A DNA stretch of 64,000 bases from Microbulbifer sp. SAOS-129_SWC (lineage in GTDB: Bacteria; Pseudomonadota; Gammaproteobacteria; Pseudomonadales; Cellvibrionaceae). Of this stretch, positions 18,906 to 31,047 are shown one piece after another (the stretch's first letter is position 1; each line of letters opens with the position of its first letter). The translations under genes were made by a program, and so were the position numbers. Under the pieces are notes generated by a model that did no database searches, was not told the origin of the DNA, and saw only the letters and a list, made by a program, of their open reading frames with translations. Location of the stretch: contig NZ_CP155567.1 in NCBI RefSeq assembly GCF_039696035.1, positions 3,529,001 through 3,593,000 on the forward strand, given 5' to 3'.

Positions 18906-19493
18906 TCAGTGCCGTTTGCGGCCCAGCCGGAACAGGCTGTCGCCCATTTTCAGCTCCGCGCGATCGAGCATGGTCTTGTTCAGCTGCAACGCCACATGAT
19001 TGCCATAGCCCGTGAAGCCGACGATGCCGCCGGTAGCGGCGAAGCGGTCGGCATCGCTTACGGTCAGTACCGGGAAGAACTCGAGCGCTCCCACCGCCTT
19101 GACCAGGCTGCTGCGCTTCATCTCCCCCAGCACCAGGATCTGGCAGCGGCGGGCGCGAATCAGCTCGCCCAGTGCCACCCGCTCCAGCTCGACCTCGCGC
19201 CCGGCCACCCGGTGGTGAGAGAGGCGCTCGGCGAGCGGATCGCGCAACTCATCACCGCCCATCAGGCAGATACGGAAAGGGGCATCGGTTCCGGAAAACA
19301 CTTCGATGGGCCACTGCACATGGTGGGCAAAATGCACGATGTAATCGACCATGGCGCGCCGCCCCGCGGCGCTGTCGGACAGCAGCGGCGCGGCCTGCAC
19401 ACTGGTGGCCAGCACCACGAACAGCAGCACCGTCAGGTGTAACAACGCCAACCCGAGCGTATCGAGGATACTGCGCGATTTTGGATGTCTCAT
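18906..19493 (-). CDS. YfiR-family (DUF4154) periplasmic protein
   Basis: The 195-residue protein has a long N-terminal hydrophobic signal (about residues 9-33, ending VQAAPL) and a DUF4154-type body: YIVHFAHHVQWPIEVFSGTD, FRICLMGGDEL, LAERLSHHRVAGREVEL, then CQILVLGEM. The C-terminal GGIVGFTGYGNHVALQLNKT is the conserved end of YfiR. In Pseudomonas, YfiR restrains a membrane diguanylate cyclase; no cyclase gene is next to it here, so that role cannot be assumed. The ATG at 19493 is favoured over the open frame to 19715 because it starts the signal peptide. Confidence 0.85.
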   Translation of the reverse strand: MRHPKSRSILDTLGLALLHLTVLLFVVLATSVQAAPLLSDSAAGRRAMVDYIVHFAHHVQWPIEVFSGTDAPFRICLMGGDELRDPLAERLSHHRVAGREVELERVALGELIRARRCQILVLGEMKRSSLVKAVGALEFFPVLTVSDADRFAATGGIVGFTGYGNHVALQLNKTMLDRAELKMGDSLFRLGRKRH

Positions 19494-19809
19494 GGTGCGT
19501 CCCGAGCCGCCCGCGGCCGGCGGCGTTGCACTGCCACTGCGATCGCCATCCATGGCGACACGGCGAAAATGGTGCGCCCGCCGGCGGTCGCTGGCGGGGA
19601 TCGGCCGAAGATGCGTTTCCGCGGCGCGGGTCACCGAGGTGACTGCGACCCGCAGTAGGAAGGTTAGTCGCGGCGCGGCCAGATCGCCAAGCCGCGCCGG
19701 CGGCCGTGACGCCAACCGGCGCCTCGGTCAATACCGCGTGGAGGGCCCTATCCGCGCGCGGCGGCAGCGGGCGACAACCCGCCCCGCACCACCGCCGCGA
19801 AGCGCAGAT

Positions 19810-21222
19810 TTACTCGTCGTGCGCCGGCGCTTCCACACCGGCGGCCACGGCCGGGCGCCATTTCAGCGCCTTCTCGATGGAAACAATCATCGAGCTCGCC
19901 ACATCTTTGCGTGTAGCGCTCTCGATGCCCTCGAGACCCGGTGACGAATTCACCTCCAGCAACAGCGGGCCCTTGCGCGAGCGGATGATATCGACGCCGG
20001 CCACCTTGAGCCCCAATACCTTGGCCGCCTTGATCGCCAGGCGCTTTTCCTCCGCCGTCACCTTGACCACCGAGGCGGTGCCGCCCTGGTGGATATTGGC
20101 GCGGAACTCCCCCGGCGCAGCCTCGCGCTGGATCGCCGCCACGACCTTGCCGTCGATGACAAACAGGCGCAGGTCGCGACCCTGCGCCTCACGGATAAAC
20201 TCCTGCACCAGCAGGTTGGCCTTCAGGGCCTTGAACGCATTGATCACCGACTCGCCCGCCTTGCGCGTCTCCGCCAGCACCACGCCGCGGCCCTGGGTGC
20301 CTTCGAGCAGTTTTACGATCAGCGGTGCCCCGCCGACCATTTCGATCAATTCGTTGGTATCCACCGGCGAATTGGCGAAACCGGAGGTGGGGATATTCAG
20401 GCCGTTCTGTTGCAGCAGCTGCAGCGAGAACAGCTTGTCGCGCGACTGGCTGATGGCCGCCGAACCATTCAGCGCAAAAACACCGATACTCTCGAAGTGG
20501 CGCGTCAGCGCACAGCCGTAAAACGTCTGGCTGGGGCGGATGCGCGGGATCACCGCATCCAGGTTATTGAGAATGCGGCCGTCGCGGTAATGCACTTCCG
20601 GCTCATCCGGATCCAGCTTCATATAGCACTGGCGAATATCCAAAAAGCTCATGCGGTGGCCGCGCTCGGCACCCGCCTCCATGATGCGCTGGTTGCTGTA
20701 CAGATCCGGGTTGGACGCCAGCAGGCCGATGCGCAGGCCGGTACCGGCAATATGATGCTCGTCGCGGTAGAACTCCTCCAGCTGGCTCGACGGCAGATCG
20801 CCGAGACAGAAGCTCTCCGACGGATCCACCAGCATACGCCCGAGCATCGCCTCGCGGCCGAGCAGCATCCGGTAGCCCATGGTGTCGCGATTGGTCAGGG
20901 TCAGCTCGATATCCCAGACACTGCCGCCGATCGACAGCGCGGTGCGGATCACCGGGCGCTTCTCGCTGTCGCCCGAGGAGCTGCGCACCAGGCGCTTGTC
21001 CAGCAGGCGCGCCTCGCAGCGTACCGAGGGACGGCGCTGGTGTTGCAGCGGGTGCGCCTCGAAACTCACCCAGGGCTCGCCGTCGCGCTTGAATGTCTGG
21101 ATGTTGTAGGCGTGCAGGGACGACGTCTTGGCGCCGGAATCAACCCTGGCCTTGACCGCAGGCACTCCGAGCCCGGGAAAGCCGCACCACTCTTCACTGC
21201 CGACAATTAACTTATTTTCCAA
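19810..21222 (-). CDS. RimB-like protease domain fused to RimK-like ATP-grasp ligase
   Basis: This is a two-domain protein of 470 residues. Residues 1-150 match the putative ATP-dependent zinc protease family (RimB, DUF785): VKARVDSGAKTSSLHA carries the aspartyl-protease-like DSGA, and GYRMLLGREAM is also conserved. Residues about 163-455 are a RimK-type ATP-grasp ligase (GVFALNGSAAISQSRDKLFS, PLIVKLLEGTQGRGVVLAE, VAGVDIIRSRKGPLLLEVNS, PGLEGIE). RimK adds glutamate residues to ribosomal protein S6. The start is TTG with GAGGAG nine bases upstream; no ATG is available. Confidence 0.88.
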   Translation of the reverse strand: MENKLIVGSEEWCGFPGLGVPAVKARVDSGAKTSSLHAYNIQTFKRDGEPWVSFEAHPLQHQRRPSVRCEARLLDKRLVRSSSGDSEKRPVIRTALSIGGSVWDIELTLTNRDTMGYRMLLGREAMLGRMLVDPSESFCLGDLPSSQLEEFYRDEHHIAGTGLRIGLLASNPDLYSNQRIMEAGAERGHRMSFLDIRQCYMKLDPDEPEVHYRDGRILNNLDAVIPRIRPSQTFYGCALTRHFESIGVFALNGSAAISQSRDKLFSLQLLQQNGLNIPTSGFANSPVDTNELIEMVGGAPLIVKLLEGTQGRGVVLAETRKAGESVINAFKALKANLLVQEFIREAQGRDLRLFVIDGKVVAAIQREAAPGEFRANIHQGGTASVVKVTAEEKRLAIKAAKVLGLKVAGVDIIRSRKGPLLLEVNSSPGLEGIESATRKDVASSMIVSIEKALKWRPAVAAGVEAPAHDE

Positions 21223-21307
21223 TCCGACTCACTCCTCGTGTAGGTGGCTGAGCTGCTGCAGGTGCGCGGCGCACACCAGATCAACTTCTCGGTGCGTACC
21301 GCGCACC

Positions 21308-22813
<1,506 letters not shown>

Positions 22814-22910
22814 AAACACCCGGGTTTATCGCGAAGCCTACTTTGGCGCCAGCACTGCGCCCTCGCGGCGCTGCTAACCTTTATCCATATGGATGATTGG
22901 AGCGCCAACC

Positions 22911-23360
22911 ATGCAAGCACTTTCCAGTCCCGCCGCCCTCGGCCGCCTGCTGGCCTTCGTGTTCTGCGCCAGCCTGTTCTTTTCCACCGTGCAATTACAG
23001 GCGGATGAAAAGGGCCTCGGGGACGACTTCTGGGAAAAATACGATGACATCGCCGACTGGGTCAGCCTGCGCCTGCAGCTGACACAGGAACAGGAAAAGA
23101 AGGTGTTGCCGATCCTCCACGAGAATTTCGAAAAGAAGAAGGCGATGCTGAAAAGTTACGGCTTCCTGAGCGGCAGCCTGCCTGAACTGACGCACAAACA
23201 GAAAGAGGAAATCGATGCCAAGATGGTCGAAATCCGCGCAGAGACCCGTATCCAGCTGGCGGAGCTGCTGAGCCCGCAACAGATCCGGGAGCTGAAGAAG
23301 ATTCAGCGCGAATATCACGAAGAATTCCGCCGGCGGCTGGATGCGCTGGAGAAGAAATAG
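22911..23360 (+). CDS. small periplasmic helical protein with Spy/CpxP-like features
   Basis: The 149-residue product has a signal peptide (about 1-31, cleaved near LQADEK) and an all-helical, highly charged body. Two segments, LRLQLTQEQEKKVLPILHEN and ELLSPQQIRELKKIQREYHE, resemble the LTxxQ repeats of Spy/CpxP periplasmic proteins, which act as chaperones or stress sensors. The similarity is short and the assignment tentative. The ATG at 22911 is chosen because it opens the signal peptide; an ATG at 22893 would add six residues. Both have only moderate ribosome-binding sites. Confidence 0.7.
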   Translation: MQALSSPAALGRLLAFVFCASLFFSTVQLQADEKGLGDDFWEKYDDIADWVSLRLQLTQEQEKKVLPILHENFEKKKAMLKSYGFLSGSLPELTHKQKEEIDAKMVEIRAETRIQLAELLSPQQIRELKKIQREYHEEFRRRLDALEKK

Positions 23361-23382
23361 CCTGCGCAGATCCACGGGTGTG

Positions 23383-24213
23383 GTGCCAGCTGCGACACGG
23401 GCGAACACAAGGTTCGCCCCTACAGATCGCCCGCGGCATTCTTATCCACAGATGCACTACAGAGCGCCACAGGCACTGAACGCTGTCGGGGTGGCGAAGC
23501 CTGTTCCGTAGGGGCGGACCTTGTGTCCGCCCGAACCCCGGTGCCAGCTGCGACACGGGCGAACACAAGGTTCGCCCCTGCAGATCGCCCGCAGCGTTCT
23601 TATCCACAGATGCACTACAGAGCGCCACAGGCACTGAACGCTGTCGGGGTAGCGAAGCCGGTTCCGCAGGGGCGGACCTTGTGTCCGCCCGAACCCCGGT
23701 GCCAGCTGCGGCAAGGGCGAACACAAGGTTCGCCCCTACAGATCGCCCGCGGCGTCCTTATCCACAGATGCGCTACAGGGCGCCACAGGCACTGAACGTT
23801 GTCGGTGTGGCGAGGCCTGTTCCGTAGGGGCGGACCTTGTGTCCGCCCGAACCCCGGTGCCAGCTGCGACACGGGCGAACACAAGGTTCGCCCCTACAGA
23901 TCACCCGCGAAGTTCTTATCCACAGATGCACTATAGAGCGCCGATGGCACTGAACGTTGTCGGTGGGGCGAAGCCTGTTCCGTATGGGCCGACCTTGTGT
24001 CCGCCCGAACCCCGGTGCCAGCTGCGACAAGGGCGAACACAAGGTTCGCCCCTACAGATCGCCCGCGGCGTCCTTATCCACAGATGCGCTACAGGGCGCC
24101 ACAGGCACTGAACGTTGTCGGGGTGGCGAGGCCTGTTCCGTAGGGGCGGACCTTGTGTCCGCCCGAGCCCCGGTGCCAGTAACGCAAAGGGGCGAACACA
24201 TGGTTCGCCCCTT
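23383..24213. repeat. tandem array of 158-bp units, five full copies plus a partial
   Basis: GTGCCAGC recurs at 23383, 23541, 23699, 23857, 24015 and 24173, exactly 158 bases apart each time. Each full unit holds a palindrome GGGCGAACACAAGGTTCGCCC (first copy from 23399), a perfect DnaA box TTATCCACA, and an inverted partner palindrome GGGGCGGACCTTGTGTCCGCCC (first copy about 23511-23532). The units differ at only a few positions, so the expansion is recent. The paired palindromes look like a REPIN-type element. Short apparent reading frames in the array come from the repeat and are not genes. Confidence 0.93.
23442..24082 (+). promoter_or_regulatory. five perfect DnaA boxes at 158-bp spacing
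   Basis: TTATCCACA occurs at 23442, 23600, 23758, 23916 and 24074, all in the same orientation. Spacing of 158 bases is close to 15 turns of B-DNA, so all sites face the same side of the helix. The match to the consensus DnaA box is seen directly; binding of DnaA is inferred. Confidence 0.6.
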
Positions 24214-24251
24214 TGGGAAACTTCCTGCGGATGCAGGAAAGCACTATGCCG

Positions 24252-25376
24252 TTACAGCTTCATATCCCCAAAGAAGTTTTTCACCCCTTCAAACCAGCCG
24301 GTCTGGCGCGGGGAGTTTTTCTTCTCGCTCAGGGTGTCCGCGAAAGCTTCCAGCAATTCTTTCTGCTTGCCGGTCAGGTTGACCGGGGTCTCCACCACCA
24401 CGCGGCACAGCAGGTCGCCCGGAGCACCGCCACGCACCGGAGTGACGCCTTTACCGCGCAGGCGGAACAGCTTGCCGGTCTGGCTCTCGGCGGGAATCTT
24501 CAGCTTGACCTTGCCATCCAGTGTGGGCACTTCCAGTTCGCCGCCGAGCGCCGCGGCGACAAAGCTGATCGGCACTTCGCAGTACAGGTTCTTGCCGTCG
24601 CGCTGGAACAGTTCATGCTCCTTGACCACTACCTGCACATACAGGTCGCCGGCGGGGCCGCCGTCCGGGCCCGCTTCACCCTCGCCAGACAGGCGGATAC
24701 GATCGCCGGTGTCCACGCCCGGCGGTACCTTGACCGACAGCGTTTTGGTCTCTTCCACGCGACCACGACCGTGGCAGCTGGAACAGGGATCGGAAATGAT
24801 GGTGCCGCGCCCGCGGCAGTTGGGACAGGTCTGCTGGACCGAGAAAAAGCCCTGCTGCATGCGCACCTGACCGATACCGCCACAGGTACCACAGGTTTGC
24901 GGCTGGGAGCCCGGCTTGGCGCCGGAACCGTGGCAGGTGTCACAGGAAGCCAGTGTGGGCACCTTGATCTTGACCGTGGTGCCGCGCACCGCGTCTTCCA
25001 GATCCAGCTCCAGGTCATAACGCAGGTCGGAGCCGCGCGCCGGCCCGGCGCGACGGCCACCACCGCCGCCACCGAAAATATCGCCGAACACGTCGCCGAA
25101 GATATCGGAGAAACCACCGAAGCCACCGGCACCGCCGCCGCCCATCTGCCCTTCGACACCGGCGTGGCCGAACTGGTCGTAGGCGGCTTTCTTCTGCGGG
25201 TCGGACAGCACCTCGTAGGCCTCGTTGGCCTCCTTGAATTTGTTCTCCGCCTCTTTGTCATCGGGATTGCGGTCCGGGTGATATTTCATCGCCACCCGGC
25301 GGTAGGCCTTTTTCAGCTCCTTTTCATCCGCCCCCTTGGAGACACCGAGGACTTCGTAGTAATCGCGTTTGGACAT
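24252..25376 (-). CDS. dnaJ: chaperone DnaJ (Hsp40)
   Basis: DnaJ is the co-chaperone that delivers clients to DnaK and stimulates its ATPase. The 374-residue protein has all domains: J domain (1-70) with the HPD motif in [10 protein letters not shown], a Gly/Phe-rich linker (about 75-125, [17 protein letters not shown]), and a zinc region with four CxxCxGxG-type motifs ([32 protein letters not shown]). The C-terminal client-binding domains follow. It lies 132 bases downstream of dnaK, with a strong hairpin in the gap. Confidence 0.98.
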   Translation of the reverse strand: MSKRDYYEVLGVSKGADEKELKKAYRRVAMKYHPDRNPDDKEAENKFKEANEAYEVLSDPQKKAAYDQFGHAGVEGQMGGGGAGGFGGFSDIFGDVFGDIFGGGGGGRRAGPARGSDLRYDLELDLEDAVRGTTVKIKVPTLASCDTCHGSGAKPGSQPQTCGTCGGIGQVRMQQGFFSVQQTCPNCRGRGTIISDPCSSCHGRGRVEETKTLSVKVPPGVDTGDRIRLSGEGEAGPDGGPAGDLYVQVVVKEHELFQRDGKNLYCEVPISFVAAALGGELEVPTLDGKVKLKIPAESQTGKLFRLRGKGVTPVRGGAPGDLLCRVVVETPVNLTGKQKELLEAFADTLSEKKNSPRQTGWFEGVKNFFGDMKL

Positions 25377-25456
25377 ATCGAGTGTGTTCTTTTAACGGCG
25401 TTTTTTAACGACATAAGGCGCGGCGGCTCTCACCGAACCCCGCGCCTTCTCAATCC

Positions 25457-25493
25457 CCCCGGCAGGAGCCAGCCGAGCTGGCTGCTGCCGGGG
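25457..25493 (-). other. strong hairpin between dnaK and dnaJ
   Basis: CCCCGGCAGGAGCCAG (25457-25472) pairs with CTGGCTGCTGCCGGGG (25478-25493) at 15 of 16 positions. It has no U-run on the minus strand, so it may be an RNA processing or stability element that sets the DnaK:DnaJ ratio rather than a terminator. Confidence 0.45.
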
Positions 25494-25508
25494 CAGACAA
25501 GTGGTTGC

Positions 25509-27452
<1,944 letters not shown>

Positions 27453-27526
27453 CAGTTGAATCCTCACTTGTGTTTCGCGCCTGCGGCACGGGGCCCGGCT
27501 GCGTATTTCTATTCAGGGTTGCCAGC

Positions 27527-27555
27527 TATATTGGTGCCGGCCCTACGATTTCAAG
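27527..27555 (-). promoter_or_regulatory. candidate sigma-32 promoter for dnaK
   Basis: On the minus strand CTTGAA (27555-27550) is followed after 15 bases by CCAATATA (27534-27527). The -35 is consensus; the -10 departs from CCCCATNT at two places. It lies 75 bases before dnaK and downstream of grpE, so dnaK could be transcribed separately during heat shock. Confidence 0.5.
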
Positions 27556-27613
27556 GGGCTTTCGCCCAAATCTCTTGCCCGATCCTGTCCGCAGACCGGC
27601 CGGACCGCCCGTG

Positions 27614-28252
27614 TTACGGGGCTTTGCTCACTACCACCATCGCCGGGCGCACCAGGCGGCCGTTCAGGCGGTAACCCTTCTGGAACACCTCCAGCACGGT
27701 ATTCGGCTCCACCTCGCCATTGGGCACCTGGGTCATGGCCTGGTGCAGTTCCGGATCGAAGGGCTCGCCGGCCGGATCCAGCACCTCGACGGCAAACTTG
27801 CCCAGGGTGTCGACGAAAGATTTGTGAGTCAGCTCGATGCCTTCGATGACGGCCTTGTTGGCCTCGTCGTCCGCGTCGATGCTCGACAGTGCCCGCTCCA
27901 GGTTATCCACCACCGGCACCAAGTCCTGCAACAGCTTCTCGACGGCGAACTTGCGCGCTTTGTCCACGTCCTGCTGGGCGCGGCGGCGCGCGTTCTGCGC
28001 CTCGGCCTGCGCGCGCAGGGCCATATCCTTTTCGATCACCAGCTGCTCCTGCAGGCCGACAATCTGGGCGTGCAGCGCCTCGGCGCTGTCAGCCTCCGCG
28101 TGCAGGGCCTCCTCGGCCTGGTGCTGCTCGTCGGCGGAAGGCTCCTCGATCTCGGCGCCCGCCGGCTCGGGTTCGGGCGTGTGCTCGTCGGTCAGGCTTT
28201 CCGGCTGTACCGCTTCCTCTACTTGGTCTTCTTCGCTGCGCTCTCTGGCCAC
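27614..28252 (-). CDS. grpE: nucleotide exchange factor GrpE
   Basis: GrpE releases ADP from DnaK. The 212-residue protein has a very acidic, disordered N-terminal 65 residues, a long coiled coil (about 70-125: LHAQIVGLQEQLVIEKDMAL) and the beta-domain signature region (ALSSIDADDEANKAVIEGIE, then FDPELHQAMTQVPNGEVEPN and GYRLNGRLVRPAMVVV). It is the first gene of the chaperone operon, with a heat-shock promoter 68 bases upstream. Confidence 0.97.
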   Translation of the reverse strand: MARERSEEDQVEEAVQPESLTDEHTPEPEPAGAEIEEPSADEQHQAEEALHAEADSAEALHAQIVGLQEQLVIEKDMALRAQAEAQNARRRAQQDVDKARKFAVEKLLQDLVPVVDNLERALSSIDADDEANKAVIEGIELTHKSFVDTLGKFAVEVLDPAGEPFDPELHQAMTQVPNGEVEPNTVLEVFQKGYRLNGRLVRPAMVVVSKAP

Positions 28253-28319
28253 TGCTCTCTCCGTCGCGTCAGTTACTGGTTATCGGTGGTGTTGCCCGTA
28301 TCACAGGCACTGCAGCCCT

Positions 28320-28347
28320 ATATGGGGCCCCGCCCCCATAGTTCAAG
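28320..28347 (-). promoter_or_regulatory. sigma-32 heat-shock promoter of grpE
   Basis: CTTGAA (28347-28342), a 14-base spacer, then CCCCATAT (28327-28320) on the minus strand. This is essentially the consensus for RpoH promoters (CTTGAAA, 13-15 bases, CCCCATNT) and lies just ahead of grpE. Confidence 0.88.
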
Positions 28348-28423
28348 TGGTCTTTTGCGGTCTCCGCCCACGGGTTACACGCAGGTTAATGTGCGCCGCC
28401 AGCGCTGGCGAACCCCCATTAAT

Positions 28424-28443
28424 TACTGTATAAATAACCACTA
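28424..28443 (+). promoter_or_regulatory. LexA box upstream of recN
   Basis: TACTGTATAAATAACCACTA matches the palindromic LexA consensus (TACTGTATATATATACAGTA) at 16 of 20 positions. It lies 26 bases before the recN start, over or next to an A/T-rich -10 region (TATAAAAT). RecN belongs to the SOS regulon in other bacteria. Confidence 0.7.
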
Positions 28444-28469
28444 TAAAATAGCCACAGAAGCTTATTTCT

Positions 28470-30137
28470 ATGTTGCTGCACCTGTCGATCAGTCAATTCA
28501 CCCTGGTGGACCAGCTGGAACTGGAGTTCGGCGCCGGCACCAGCACCCTCACCGGCGAGACCGGCGCCGGTAAGTCCATCACCCTCGATGCCCTCGGCCT
28601 CGCCCTCGGCGACCGCGGCAATGCCGAGCTGGTGCGCGCGGGCGCCAAGCGCGCGGACATCCACGCGACCTTTGATATCAGCGATCACCCCCAGGCCGCC
28701 GCCTGGCTCGAGGAGCAGGAGATGGACGCCGGCCGCGAGGTGATCCTGCGCCGCGTGATCGGCGCCGACGGCCGCTCCCGCGCCTACATCAACGGCCAGC
28801 CGGTGACCCTGCTGCAGCTGCGCGCCCTCGGCGAGCAGCTGATCGATATCCACAGCCAGCACGAACACCAGTCGCTGCTGAAGAAGGACACCCACCGCCG
28901 CCTGCTCGACGAGTACGCCGAGGCCCAGGAGGCCGCCGCCGAAACCCGCATCCACTACAAGACCTGGCGCGACCAGCACCGCCGCTACCGCGCCCTAGCC
29001 GACAGCGCCGAGGAAACCCAGGCGCGCCGCGAGCTGCTGGAATACCAGCTGCAGGAGCTGGAACAGCTGAACCTGCAGCCCGGTGAGGTGGAGGAACTGG
29101 AGAGCGAGCAGCGCCGCCTCGCCAACGCCGGCGAGATTCTCAGCGGCAGCTACCAGCTGGCCGCAATGCTGTCCGGCGGCGAGGGCGACATCGCCGAGCA
29201 GCTGCACCGGGCCCTGCAGCTGGTTTCGGCGATGCCGGCGCAGTCGCCGGCACTGGCCGAAGTCGCGCAGATGCTCGATAGCGCCCGCATCCAGGTGGAC
29301 GAGGCCGCCGGCACCCTGTCGCGGCATATCGACGGCTTCGAAATGGACCCGGAGCGCCTCGCCGAGGTGGAAGAACGCCTCAGCGCCGTTTACCAGACCG
29401 CGCGCAAGCACCGGGTGCAGCCGGACGAACTGGCCGGCCTGCAGCAGCAACTGCAGACCGAACTAGACGAAATTGGCGCCCCGGATGCACTGGATCGCCT
29501 CGCCGCCGAGTGCGAGCAGCTGGAGCAGCAGTTCCGCGCCAGCGCGGCCAAGCTGAGCGCGCAGCGCGTCGATGCCGCCACACGCATGGCGGCCGCGGTC
29601 AACGCGCAGCTGGCGGACCTCGCCATGCCGCACGCCCGCGTCGAGCTGGCCCTGCAACCACTGGAGAAACCGGCGGCCAGCGGCCTCGAGGAAGTGGAAA
29701 TCCTGATCGCCACCAACCCCGGGCAGCCGCCGCGCAGCCTGGGCAAGATTGCCTCCGGGGGCGAGCTGTCGCGGGTCAGCCTGGCCATTCAGGTGGTCAC
29801 CGCGCAGACCTCGCGCACACCGACGCTGGTATTCGATGAAGTGGACGTCGGCATCGGCGGCGCCACCGGCGACGTGGTCGGGCGCCTGTTGCGCCAGCTG
29901 GGCGAATCCCGCAACGGCCGCGCCGGCCAGGTGATCTGCGTGACCCACCTGGCGCAGGTGGCCGCCCGCGCCCACCGCCAGTACCTGGTGGAGAAGCACA
30001 GCGACGGCGATGCAGCCTTCGTGGCCCTGCGCGAATTGAAAGGCGACGAACGCAGCGGGGAGATCGCGCGCATGCTCGGCGGCGAGACCACCGCCCAATC
30101 CCTGGCCCACGCCGAGGAAATGCTCACGCGCAGCTAG
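28470..30137 (+). CDS. recN: DNA repair protein RecN
   Basis: RecN is an SMC-like ATPase acting in double-strand break repair. The 555-residue protein starts MLLHLSISQFTLVDQLELEF, has Walker A TLTGETGAGKS (about residues 27-37), a Q-loop in DIHSQHEHQSLL, two coiled-coil arms with a short hinge, and at the C-terminus the signature IASGGELSRVSLAIQ with Walker B PTLVFDEVDVGIGG. It is read divergently from grpE, as in many gammaproteobacteria. An adjacent LexA-like site suggests damage induction. Confidence 0.98.
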   Translation: MLLHLSISQFTLVDQLELEFGAGTSTLTGETGAGKSITLDALGLALGDRGNAELVRAGAKRADIHATFDISDHPQAAAWLEEQEMDAGREVILRRVIGADGRSRAYINGQPVTLLQLRALGEQLIDIHSQHEHQSLLKKDTHRRLLDEYAEAQEAAAETRIHYKTWRDQHRRYRALADSAEETQARRELLEYQLQELEQLNLQPGEVEELESEQRRLANAGEILSGSYQLAAMLSGGEGDIAEQLHRALQLVSAMPAQSPALAEVAQMLDSARIQVDEAAGTLSRHIDGFEMDPERLAEVEERLSAVYQTARKHRVQPDELAGLQQQLQTELDEIGAPDALDRLAAECEQLEQQFRASAAKLSAQRVDAATRMAAAVNAQLADLAMPHARVELALQPLEKPAASGLEEVEILIATNPGQPPRSLGKIASGGELSRVSLAIQVVTAQTSRTPTLVFDEVDVGIGGATGDVVGRLLRQLGESRNGRAGQVICVTHLAQVAARAHRQYLVEKHSDGDAAFVALRELKGDERSGEIARMLGGETTAQSLAHAEEMLTRS

Positions 30138-30270
30138 GGCCGGCTCACACTAAACCGACTGTGGATTCACGGAAATTGCCGGGATCTCGACGGAAAAGAC
30201 CTAAAATGACCGAGAACTGCAATAAGGGCCACCCTATACTGCTGCGCTTTTGGCAATTCCGACCCGATCT

Positions 30271-30864
30271 ATGCAAAGAACGATTTTCAACACGCCCATC
30301 GTGACCCCGATCCTGCGCCAGCTGGCGCGGCTGATGCTGAAACTGCACGGCTGGCGCGTGGTGGCCGACCGCCAGGCGCTGGAACTGAAAAAGTACGTGC
30401 TGCTGGGCGCTCCCCACACCACCAACTGGGATGGTTACTACTTCATCCTCACCGCCCTCAAGCTCAAGCTGGTGCCCCAGTGGATGGGCAAGGACAAGCT
30501 GTTCGCCTTCCCGCTGGGCGGCATCATGCGCTGGTTCGGCGGCATCGCCGTGGACCGCAGCAAGGCCAACAACCTGGTAGAGGCCACCATCACCCAGTAT
30601 CGACAGCGGGATTCCCTGGTTATCGCCGTGCCGCCAGAGGGCACGCGCGGCGCAGCCGAGCGCTGGAAGACCGGCTTTTACCATATCGCCCGCGGCGCGG
30701 CGGTACCGGTGGTGTGCGGTTTTATCGACTTCCCGAAAAAGGAGGTGGGGCTCGGCCCGGTGATGCAGATGGGGGAAAACCTGGCCGCGGAGCTGGCGCG
30801 CCTCGGCGAATTCTACGCCGGCAAGATCGGCAAATTTCCGCAGCGCTACACGCCACCGGTTTGA
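30271..30864 (+). CDS. PlsC-type acyltransferase (lysophospholipid acyltransferase family)
   Basis: The 197-residue protein carries the acyltransferase blocks: APHTTNWDGYYF (the H-x4-D catalytic pair as HTTNWD), GIMRWFGGIAVDRSK, and VPPEGTRGAAERWKTGFYHI (the EGTR substrate motif). It resembles the short group that esterifies lysophospholipid or glycerol phosphate; the actual acceptor is not evident. A short hydrophobic N-terminus may bind the membrane. The ATG at 30271 begins MQRTIFNTP; a TTG at 30250 would add seven residues. It lies 133 bases after recN. Confidence 0.85.
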   Translation: MQRTIFNTPIVTPILRQLARLMLKLHGWRVVADRQALELKKYVLLGAPHTTNWDGYYFILTALKLKLVPQWMGKDKLFAFPLGGIMRWFGGIAVDRSKANNLVEATITQYRQRDSLVIAVPPEGTRGAAERWKTGFYHIARGAAVPVVCGFIDFPKKEVGLGPVMQMGENLAAELARLGEFYAGKIGKFPQRYTPPV

Positions 30865-30894
30865 GTGTCTGGTGAACGGGCCGCTGCCCCGCGC

Positions 30895-31029
30895 GGGCGG
30901 ACACCAGGTCCGCCCCTGCGGCAGTCGCGCGGCGTACTACAAGCGCTCAATGCCTCGGGCGGCCTGTCGTAGTGTCGGTGGGGAAAATCTCTGCCGCTGA
31001 CCGGCAGGGGCGAACCTGGTGTTCGCCCG
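30895..31029. repeat. pair of inverted REP-like palindromes
   Basis: GGGCGGACACCAGGTCCGCCCC (from 30895) and GGGGCGAACCTGGTGTTCGCCC (31007-31028) face each other across about 90 bases, in the intergenic space between two converging genes. They are the same kind of palindrome pair that is amplified in the 158-bp array at 23.4-24.2 kb, so this is a single-copy relative of that unit. It lacks the DnaA box. Confidence 0.75.
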
Positions 31030-31047
31030 AACGGAGGATGACTGCGC

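Noticed and set aside
23457..24111. Several 89-90 codon reading frames inside the array on both strands
   Set aside because: They repeat with the DNA unit, lack ribosome-binding sites and encode repeat-derived sequence.
23383..24213. The tandem array as a CRISPR
   Set aside because: Units are 158 bases and nearly identical throughout; there are no unique spacers between short repeats and no cas genes.
28419..28979. Minus-strand frame opposite the 5' part of recN
   Set aside because: RecN is clear on the plus strand with Walker A and a LexA site upstream.
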